NCBI GenBank assembly: GCA_050260415.1
Contig: JBLNCE010000120.1
Span: 1 to 50,907 of the forward strand
Reading direction: 5' to 3'
Source: JBLNCE01 sp050260415
GTDB lineage: Bacteria > Bacillota > UBA4882 > JAAYXC01
Length of the DNA stretch: 50,907 nucleotides
Shown: positions 16,613 to 23,140 of the stretch, piece after piece
Layout: every line of letters begins with the position of its first letter
Numbering within the stretch: position 1 is the first letter of the stretch
Made by a program: the position numbers and the translations under genes
Notes under the pieces: model-generated
The model's database searches: none
Seen by the model: only the letters and a program-made list of their open reading frames with translations
What the model was told of the DNA's origin: nothing

Positions 16613-17809
16613 GTGAGGAACCTGTTCCCTGCGGACGAGTATGCCGGCCGCCGCGCCAGACTGACGGAGGAACTGTCACGGCAAGCGCTCGACCTTGCAA
16701 TCGTGACGCATGTTCCGGATATCTTCTATCTCTCCGGGACCTGTCAGGCGAGCTACTTGTTTCTCAATCCTTCGGGTTATGCGTGGCTGGCCGTGCGCCG
16801 CGGCGCGGACAGAACCCGCGCGGAGACCCAGTTGCCGCTGGAGGAATTCGCGGACAGCGCGCAATTGTCGGCGGCCGTCTCCCGTAACGCCGAGTCAGCC
16901 CTCCGGCGGGTGGGACTGGCCTTTGACGTTACCCGCCATGATACGGCGATGCGCCTCTGGAAGATACTTGCCCGACCCGAGCTGGTGGATCTGGGCGCGG
17001 TCTTCAAGAATCTCCGCATCATCAAAAGTCCGCGGGAGGTGGAGTTGATCCGTCTTGCCGGGCGGCAACTGGACGGTGCGTTCAAGACCGCCGCTTCCTT
17101 GCTCCGTTTGGGCCAGAGCGAACTGGAGTTGGCCATACGGATCGAGGCCTATCTAAGGCGCAAAGGCCACCCAGGCCAGGTGCGGGTCAGATCGGCGGGC
17201 GTCCAGCCTCCCGTGGGATTTATCCTGACCGGCGCCTCGACCCAGCCCGCCTCCGAATTCGACGCCATGTGCACCGGTCCCGGGCTCTCGCCGGCCGTGC
17301 CCCTAGGGCCGGGCGACCGGGAGTTTCATGCCGGCGAACCGGTCCTCTTCGATTATTGCGGTTGCTGCGCGGGATACCTCGCCGACGAGAGCCGGATGCT
17401 CTCGCTCGGCCGGCCTCCGGAAGAGGCCAGTTGGGCTTATGAGGCTATGCGCCATGTTCTCCGGCGCCTCGAAAACCAGTTGGGGCCAGGCCAGGTAACG
17501 GGCCAACTGTATGAAACAGCCCTGCGAGAAGCGCGAATACTTGGTTATGAGGAACAGTTTCTCAACCCGGGGCGCAGCCAACTGCAGTTCGTGGGGCACG
17601 GCCTCGGACTGGAATTGGATGAACCACCCTTCCTGGCCAGGGGGCGTAAGGAATCCTTGGCCCCCGGCATGGTGGTCGCGATCGAGCCCAAAGTCCTCCT
17701 GCCCGGGGTGGGTGTGATCGGCGTGGAGAATACCTACCTGATCACCGCGGACGGCTACGAGCGGTTGACACAGGCGGAGGAGGATTGGCGCCAGGTACCG
17801 TTGGATTAG
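16613..17809 (+). CDS. M24 family metallopeptidase (Xaa-Pro aminopeptidase type)
   Basis: A creatinase-fold aminopeptidase P family protein of 398 residues. The N-terminal creatinase domain (about 1-125) includes DLAIVTHVPDIFYLSG. In the C-terminal pita-bread domain the metal ligands are present: Asp in VLFDYCG, Asp in YLADESR, His in GHGLGLELDE, Glu in IEPK and Glu in VENTY. It probably removes N-terminal residues preceding proline in the cytosol. GTG 16613 gives the best family N-terminus, but its purine-rich site is very close. ATG 16559 would add 18 Arg-rich residues. Confidence 0.88.
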   Translation: MRNLFPADEYAGRRARLTEELSRQALDLAIVTHVPDIFYLSGTCQASYLFLNPSGYAWLAVRRGADRTRAETQLPLEEFADSAQLSAAVSRNAESALRRVGLAFDVTRHDTAMRLWKILARPELVDLGAVFKNLRIIKSPREVELIRLAGRQLDGAFKTAASLLRLGQSELELAIRIEAYLRRKGHPGQVRVRSAGVQPPVGFILTGASTQPASEFDAMCTGPGLSPAVPLGPGDREFHAGEPVLFDYCGCCAGYLADESRMLSLGRPPEEASWAYEAMRHVLRRLENQLGPGQVTGQLYETALREARILGYEEQFLNPGRSQLQFVGHGLGLELDEPPFLARGRKESLAPGMVVAIEPKVLLPGVGVIGVENTYLITADGYERLTQAEEDWRQVPLD

Positions 17810-18129
17810 TGAAGAGCAGGCAAGGCATGAGGCAAAAAAAGGCATGAGGCGTGAGGCATGAGGCAAAAGGCAAGAGGTAGGAGGCAGGAGGAAAACCCCA
17901 TCGGCCGTTCGAACGGTCCTATGTAGGGGCGTGGCTTGCTTCGCCCGTCCCGGCGGGTTTCATCCCACGCGAAAGCAAATGTGGAATCGGTTTACGTTTG
18001 GGCGCGATGGCGTGGGTGCTCCCGGTTACGTAAGGCATGGCGGTAGCCAAGGATGGCATGCGATCCTCTATGGCAGGAGTTTACGGGCCGGGGGAGAATA
18101 TATGTTCGACCAAACACGGAGGATAAAGA
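17810..18129. other. Intergenic region upstream of uvrB
   Basis: No gene is supported. 17817-17892 is a long run of 7-bp units AGGCATG/AGGCAAA/AGGCGTG/AGGCAGG. The rest is unremarkable until the LexA box at 18095-18108. Confidence 0.65.
18095..18108 (+). promoter_or_regulatory. LexA/SOS box of uvrB
   Basis: AGAATATATGTTCG matches the Gram-positive LexA box CGAACATATGTTCG at 12 of 14 positions. It is 21 nt upstream of the uvrB ATG. The 14-mer GAATATATGTTCGA is shared exactly with the uvrA box, which supports both calls. Confidence 0.75.
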
Positions 18130-20103
18130 ATGGACCGCTTCAAGCTGGTATCTTCATATGAGCCCCGGGGCGATCAACCGGAGGCGATCGACGCGCTCGT
18201 GGACGGGCTCATGCGCGGCTATCGCGATCAGGTTCTGCTCGGGGTGACCGGATCCGGCAAGACCTTTACCATGGCCAATATCATCGCGGCGGTCAACAAA
18301 CCGACACTCGTCATCGCGCACAACAAGACACTGGCCGCGCAGCTTTACGGGGAGTTCAAGGAGTTTTTCCCGGAGAATGCGGTCGAATACTTCGTCAGTT
18401 ATTACGACTATTACCAACCGGAAGCCTATATCCCCCAGTCCGATACCTACATCGAGAAGGATGCCACGCGAAACGACGAGATCGATCGGCTGCGCCACGC
18501 GGCGACCAGTGCCCTCTTTGAACGGCGGGATGTAATCATCGTGGCGAGTGTGTCCTGCATATATGGTCTGGGGTCCCCCAACGATTATATGGAACTGACG
18601 CTGGCGCTGAAGAAAGGCGATCAGCGCGGGCGCGACTATATCCTGCACCGCCTGGTGGGTATCCAGTACACGCGGAACGACGTCGGGTTCACGCGCGGTA
18701 CCTTCCGTGTGCGCGGCGATGTGATCGAGGTTATCCCCGCAGGCGGGGAAGGGATAATCCGTATCGAACTCTTTGGCGACGAAGTCGAGCGGCTGACCCA
18801 GATCGACGCGCTGACCGGCGAGATCCTCGGACAGCTGGACGAGGTGACGATCTATCCGGCCTCGCATTACGTGACGACCGAGGACAATATGAAGCGGGCC
18901 ATCGCCTCGATCGAGGCCGAACTGGAGGAACGGCTGGCCGTCTTTCGCAGGGAAGGCAAGCTCCTCGAAGCGCAACGATTGGAACAGCGCACCAGGTTCG
19001 ACCTGGAAATGATGCAAGAGATCGGATTCTGCCAGGGCATCGAGAACTACTCCCGGCATCTGACCGGCCGTGCCCCGGGCGAACCGCCTTATACGCTCAT
19101 GGATTATTTCCCCCGGGACTTCCTTTTCTTCGTGGACGAGTCTCACGTGACGATTCCTCAGGTCGGCGGCATGTACGGCGGGGATCGCTCCCGCAAGCAG
19201 ACGCTGGTGGATTACGGTTTCCGGCTTCCCTCCGCGCTCGACAACCGGCCGCTCAAGTTCGACGAATTCGAGGCCCGCTTGAACCAGGTGATTTACGTTT
19301 CCGCCACCCCGGCCGAGTATGAACTGCGTCGCGCGTCACAGGTGGTGGAACAGATCATCCGCCCGACGGGACTGGTGGATCCGGAGGTTATCGTCAAGCC
19401 GGTGCAAGGCCAGATCGACGAACTCCTGGAAGAGATCCGCCTCCGGGTGGAGCGGGGCGATCGGGTGCTCGTCACCACCCTGACCAAGAAGATGGCGGAG
19501 GATCTCACGGAATACCTCGAGGAACTCGGGGTGCGCGCCCGTTATCTCCATTCAGAGATCGAGACGCTCGAACGGATCGTCATCCTGAGGGACCTGCGCC
19601 TGGGCAAGTTCGATGTCCTGGTGGGGATCAACCTGCTCCGCGAGGGCTTGGATCTCCCCGAGGTTTCCTTGGTGGCGATCCTGGACGCCGACAAAGAGGG
19701 GTTCCTGCGCTCCGGCACTTCGCTCATCCAGACCATCGGCCGCGCGGCGCGCAACGTCCAGGGACGGGTCCTGATGTTCGCCGACACGATCACGGATTCC
19801 ATGGATCGCGCCATCAAGGAAACGAACCGGCGCCGCGCCAAGCAACTTGCTTATAACGAGGAACATGGCATCACGCCCGAGACGGTGCAGAAAGCGGTGC
19901 GGGACCTCGTCCTCCTGGAACAGGCCGCGGAAGAAAAGGTTGTCTATCAGGCGCGCGGCAAGTCCGGGATGACGAGGGAGGAAATCAAAGCGCGGGTGGC
20001 CGAGTTGGAAGCCGCCATGCTCAAGGCGGCTGAGAATCTGGAGTTTGAGAAGGCCGCGGAGCACCGCGACGAGATGCGCGAGTGGCAGAGGCTCTTGGGG
20101 TAG
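18130..20103 (+). CDS. uvrB: Excinuclease ABC subunit UvrB
   Basis: A 657-residue damage-verification helicase of nucleotide excision repair. Walker A GVTGSGKTFTMANII lies near residue 39. The beta-hairpin region that clamps DNA reads YFVSYYDYYQPEAYIPQSDTYIEKD. The helicase motif DESHVTIPQ follows, then the C-terminal helicase part with INLLREGLDLPEVSLVAILDADKEGFLRS. The last 35 residues form the UVR motif that binds UvrC. GGAGGA at 18118-18123 supports ATG 18130. A LexA box just upstream implies induction by DNA damage. Confidence 0.97.
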   Translation: MDRFKLVSSYEPRGDQPEAIDALVDGLMRGYRDQVLLGVTGSGKTFTMANIIAAVNKPTLVIAHNKTLAAQLYGEFKEFFPENAVEYFVSYYDYYQPEAYIPQSDTYIEKDATRNDEIDRLRHAATSALFERRDVIIVASVSCIYGLGSPNDYMELTLALKKGDQRGRDYILHRLVGIQYTRNDVGFTRGTFRVRGDVIEVIPAGGEGIIRIELFGDEVERLTQIDALTGEILGQLDEVTIYPASHYVTTEDNMKRAIASIEAELEERLAVFRREGKLLEAQRLEQRTRFDLEMMQEIGFCQGIENYSRHLTGRAPGEPPYTLMDYFPRDFLFFVDESHVTIPQVGGMYGGDRSRKQTLVDYGFRLPSALDNRPLKFDEFEARLNQVIYVSATPAEYELRRASQVVEQIIRPTGLVDPEVIVKPVQGQIDELLEEIRLRVERGDRVLVTTLTKKMAEDLTEYLEELGVRARYLHSEIETLERIVILRDLRLGKFDVLVGINLLREGLDLPEVSLVAILDADKEGFLRSGTSLIQTIGRAARNVQGRVLMFADTITDSMDRAIKETNRRRAKQLAYNEEHGITPETVQKAVRDLVLLEQAAEEKVVYQARGKSGMTREEIKARVAELEAAMLKAAENLEFEKAAEHRDEMREWQRLLG

Positions 20104-20260
20104 ACAACTCGCCTCTGGATACGCGCCGCGTCGTGGCGGCCGGTCATCGAGAGCAGCGTCCTCTCTGGTCTTGCCTCGGCACTTGACGAGATCTTCGCCG
20201 GGATCGATCGCCTTACCCTGGACTGATCCGGCCCGGCAAGAGATGAGGGAGTGATCGGTC

Positions 20261-21073
20261 ATGAAAATCGCCTTCTCCACCCTTGGTTGCCCGGATTGGT
20301 CTTGGAACGAGATGACCGCCGCCGCCAAAGACCTGGGATACGACGGCGTGGAACTCCGCGCGGTGGAGGGGGAACTGTATCTGCCCCAAGCGCGAATCTT
20401 CACCCCCGGACTGATCGCCGAGACCATGGCGGCGCTGGCGCGCCGGCGCTTGGCCGTTTCCTGTCTCGCTTCCTCCTGCTGCCTGCACGTGGTGGGCCAC
20501 GGGGAGGAACGGCTTCGCGAAGGTCTTGATTACATAGACCTGGCCGCGCGGCTCGGCGCTCCTTACGTGCGCGTACTGGGCGACAAGGCCCCTCAACCTA
20601 CCGGGAATGTGGACGACGGCCTCGTCGCCAAGGGCCTGCGGACGCTGGGCGAAGCCGCTGCCGCCCGCGGCGTGACCGTTTTGATCGAAACGAACGGCGC
20701 CTTTGCGGATACGAAGCGGCTGCGCCGCGTGGTGGAGAGTTCGGGTGGAAAGGGTATCGGCGTGCTTTGGGACGTCCATCACCCCTTCCGTTTCGCCGGG
20801 GAATCGTTTCAGCAGTCCTGGGACGCATTGGGCGAGTTCGTTCGCTACTTGCACTTGAAGGATTCGGTCTTCGCCGAGGGGAGGGTCCGCTATCGATTCC
20901 TGGGTGACGGCGATTTACCCTTCGGCGAGCTGGCCTCGGTGCTGCGCGCGGGCGGTTTCGACGGCTGGGTCTCCCTGGAGTGGGTCAAGCTATGGGAGCC
21001 GGACCTGGAGGAACCGGGGGTGGTATTCCCGCACTTCATCCAGGAGTTCAAGCGGGTGTTTGGGGCGGAGTAG
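20261..21073 (+). CDS. Sugar phosphate isomerase/epimerase-like TIM barrel protein
   Basis: A 270-residue member of the xylose-isomerase-like / AP endonuclease 2 barrel superfamily, generally metal-dependent isomerases or epimerases. The start KIAFSTLGCPDWSWNEMTAAAKDLGYDGVELR is typical. Putative metal ligands sit at strand ends: Glu in VLIETNG, Asp and His in LWDVHHP, His in YLHLKD and Glu in VSLEWV. GAGGG nearby supports ATG 20261. It sits between uvrB and uvrA with a GpsA-like dehydrogenase two genes on, suggesting a small carbohydrate module of unknown substrate. Confidence 0.85.
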   Translation: MKIAFSTLGCPDWSWNEMTAAAKDLGYDGVELRAVEGELYLPQARIFTPGLIAETMAALARRRLAVSCLASSCCLHVVGHGEERLREGLDYIDLAARLGAPYVRVLGDKAPQPTGNVDDGLVAKGLRTLGEAAAARGVTVLIETNGAFADTKRLRRVVESSGGKGIGVLWDVHHPFRFAGESFQQSWDALGEFVRYLHLKDSVFAEGRVRYRFLGDGDLPFGELASVLRAGGFDGWVSLEWVKLWEPDLEEPGVVFPHFIQEFKRVFGAE

Positions 21074-21175
21074 AGGGGACGGGGGAATAGAGGAGGGAGC
21101 AACCGACAAGGCTGCAATCAAGCCGGTGGAAGTTGGGCAGAACCATGGAAAATCATCGGCTGGACGTGAGGAGGC

Positions 21176-21403
21176 ATGAACGTGAACTTTGGCTTTGCCT
21201 TGGCGAACAGGAAGGTGAAGGAACTTAGGAAAAACCAGGGATATACCGTCAAGGAACTCGCCGAACACCTTCGCGTTGAGGCGCTTGAGATCAAGCGCAT
21301 CGACGAGTGCAGGCTGAAGGAGGTACCGGAACCCTTGCGCGCGAGGCTCCTGCCGATTCTCCGGGGGGACGTCGCGGACAGGATGCCGTGGCTGAATGGG
21401 TAA
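21176..21403 (+). CDS. Small helix-turn-helix (XRE-like) protein
   Basis: A 75-residue protein with one helix-turn-helix: VKELRKNQGYTVKELAEHLRVEALEIKRID at residues 12-42 follows the Cro/CI pattern. The remainder is a short helical tail ending DRMPWLNG. GAGGAGG lies 5 nt before the ATG. It could be a DNA-binding regulator, but it lacks a sensor domain. It is 44 nt upstream of the GpsA-like gene and could be cotranscribed with it. Confidence 0.7.
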   Translation: MNVNFGFALANRKVKELRKNQGYTVKELAEHLRVEALEIKRIDECRLKEVPEPLRARLLPILRGDVADRMPWLNG

Positions 21404-21447
21404 TCAAGTGCGATGGATTGTGATTAATGAATAGGAGCGAGCGATTC

Positions 21448-22521
21448 ATGCCGAACGTCACGATCGTCGGCGCGGGCCTCATGGGCACGGCCCTGGCCTG
21501 GCCGCTGGCCGACAACGGACACCGTGTGCGTCTGGTGGGTACCCACCTGGATGCCGAGATTATCCGCTCATGTCTTGAATCGGGTTATCATCCGCGTCTG
21601 CGGCGCCGGCTTCCGGCAGGCGTGCAGCCGTACTACGTGGAGCAAGTCCATGAGGCGGTGGCGGACGCGGAGGTCATCGTCAGCGGCGTGAGTTCTCCCG
21701 GCGTGCATTGGCTCGGGCGCACGCTGGCACCGCTCCTGCGGCCTGATACGACAATCGTGGCGGTGACCAAGGGTCTCGAAGCAGGGCCGACGGGAGAGTT
21801 GCGCATTCTACCGGATGTGCTGGCGGGGGAGATACCACCGCCCCTGCGTGAACAGGTCAAACTGGCCGCCATCGGCGGGCCTTGCATCGCCGGCGAATTG
21901 GCGGGGCGCCGGCAGACGTGCGTCGTCTTTACGGGACGGGATATGGCCGCGCTGCATCGCCTGCGGGAGGTCTTCCGCACCCCGTACTACCATATCCGGC
22001 TTTCCACGGATGCGATCGGTGTCGAAGCTTGCGCGGCGCTAAAGAACGCCTATACGCTGGCCGTGGGCCTGGCCGGAGGCATGCTGGAACGCGCCGGCGG
22101 CCCCGATGAAGCCGAGGCCGCCATGTACAACCCTGCGGCGGCTCTATTCGGCCAGAGCGCGGTGGAGATGACGCGCCTGGTTTCGCTCCTGGGCGGACGC
22201 CCGGAACATGTCGCCGGTCTTCCCGGTGTGGGGGACCAATACGTTACCTGTGTGGGTGGGCGCACGATTCGCCTGGGGAGGCTTTTAGGGAAGGGTCTCA
22301 CCTATACGCAGGCCAAGGCCGAGATGGCGGGGGAGACGCTTGAAAGCGCCGAAGTCGTGACGCAGTTGGCCAAGGCCTTACCCGTTCTGGAGGCGCGGGG
22401 GGCGATCGGCCCGGACGAGCTGCCGCTGCTGAGGATGCTGTGCCGTGTCATTACCGAGGATGCCCCGGCGCAGGTTCCCTTTGACGCCTTTTTCCGCGAC
22501 GCGCGCGCGGGGCTCTTATAG
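21448..22521 (+). CDS. GpsA-like glycerol-3-phosphate dehydrogenase family protein
   Basis: A 357-residue NAD(P)-dependent dehydrogenase of the glycerol-3-phosphate dehydrogenase family. The Rossmann motif TIVGAGLMGTALAWPLADNGHRV is at the N-terminus. VAVTKGLE and GGPCIAGEL follow at about 110-145, and the catalytic-domain signature GVEACAALKNAYTLAVGLAGG near 195 supplies the active-site lysine. GpsA normally has about 330-345 residues and more conserved GPSFA/GRNF motifs, so this is a divergent paralogue and the substrate may differ. ATG 21448 follows AGGAGCGAG by 8 nt; ATG 21427 has no site. Confidence 0.78.
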   Translation: MPNVTIVGAGLMGTALAWPLADNGHRVRLVGTHLDAEIIRSCLESGYHPRLRRRLPAGVQPYYVEQVHEAVADAEVIVSGVSSPGVHWLGRTLAPLLRPDTTIVAVTKGLEAGPTGELRILPDVLAGEIPPPLREQVKLAAIGGPCIAGELAGRRQTCVVFTGRDMAALHRLREVFRTPYYHIRLSTDAIGVEACAALKNAYTLAVGLAGGMLERAGGPDEAEAAMYNPAAALFGQSAVEMTRLVSLLGGRPEHVAGLPGVGDQYVTCVGGRTIRLGRLLGKGLTYTQAKAEMAGETLESAEVVTQLAKALPVLEARGAIGPDELPLLRMLCRVITEDAPAQVPFDAFFRDARAGLL

Positions 22522-22527
22522 CGAAAT

Positions 22528-22580
22528 CGAGGAAGGCCCTCTCCCCCTCGGTCCCTCTCTCCCGCGAGTGCGGGAGAGGG
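22528..22580 (+). repeat. GAAGGCCCTCTCCCCCTCGG repeat, copy 2, with hairpin
   Basis: This copy of the repeat seen at 3627 and 49025 is followed by a strong hairpin, CCCTCTCTCCCGC-GAGT-GCGGGAGAGGG. It could stop transcription after the GpsA-like gene, although no T-run follows. Confidence 0.65.
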
Positions 22581-22711
22581 GGAAGGAAGGTAAGGACTTA
22601 CTCCAGAGGAGGACGGGGAGTGGAGGGAGGGTCTTCTTTTTTTGCATGGTTGTTGGTTTCACCTGGCATACGTAACCTGGGTATGCAAATTCGAGGCGTC
22701 TCGGCGCGGCC

Positions 22712-22740
22712 TTGACATTGCTCCGGGATAATAATAATAT
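22712..22740 (+). promoter_or_regulatory. uvrA promoter
   Basis: TTGACA (22712-22717), a 17-bp spacer and TAATAT (22735-22740). It lies about 400 nt upstream of uvrA because a MITE-like element occupies most of the leader. Confidence 0.75.
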
Positions 22741-22772
22741 CGACTTCGTGGTAGGATTTCCTGTTGAGGTAT

Positions 22773-22786
22773 CGAATATATGTTCG
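22773..22786 (+). promoter_or_regulatory. LexA/SOS box of uvrA
   Basis: CGAATATATGTTCG matches the CGAACATATGTTCG consensus at 13 of 14 positions. It lies about 33 nt downstream of the -10 element, where bound LexA would block elongation or initial clearance. Confidence 0.8.
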
Positions 22787-22819
22787 ATCCGCTATGTACC
22801 GAATTGTCACAAAGGTTAT

Positions 22820-23107
22820 GGCTCTGTTCTGGATAACGGTTGATCCTGTAGCTGTATATGCTCGGGCCGACGGCGCCCTGAGAGGACGCCGCTACACAAA
22901 GGCAGGCAAGCCATCCTGGCTACGGGGAAAGAATGGGATCCGGATCCTAGGGCATTTATGCCCTTGCCAGATAGTGTAGCGGTAGGCTCTTGCTTCGACA
23001 GGCTCGACTCGACTGAGCTCGTCGAAGTCAGCACCCCGAGCTTGTCGAGGGGCAGCCTACCGTCGCAGAAACGATGTTTCGAAACAACCGTTGCTCAGAA
23101 CAGAGCC
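22820..23107 (+). mobile_element. MITE-like inverted-repeat element, copy 2, in the uvrA leader
   Basis: A 288-bp copy of the 3350-3608 element. Its ends are GGCTCTGTTCTG and CAGAACAGAGCC; compared with copy 1 both arms changed (A to C and T to G), so pairing is kept. It is flanked by the perfect 8-bp duplication AAGGTTAT (22812-22819 and 23108-23115). Relative to copy 1 it contains about 31 extra nt near 22874-22905. It separates the uvrA promoter and LexA box from the ribosome binding site. Confidence 0.88.
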
Positions 23108-23140
23108 AAGGTTATTTTCTATTTAGTACGGAGGTCATCC

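Noticed and set aside
17931..18161. A 76-codon frame upstream of uvrB
   Set aside because: It overlaps the LexA box and the uvrB start, has no ribosome binding site and no recognisable protein.
21427..21447. ATG 21427 as start of the GpsA-like gene
   Set aside because: The ribosome binding site AGGAGCGAG lies downstream of it and is correctly spaced for ATG 21448, where the Rossmann strand begins as in homologues.
22958..23140. An N-terminal extension of UvrA through the MITE-like element
   Set aside because: UvrA homologues begin near MSKDYILVKGARAHNLKN, and GGAGG precedes the ATG at 23141. The extension is translation of transposon DNA.
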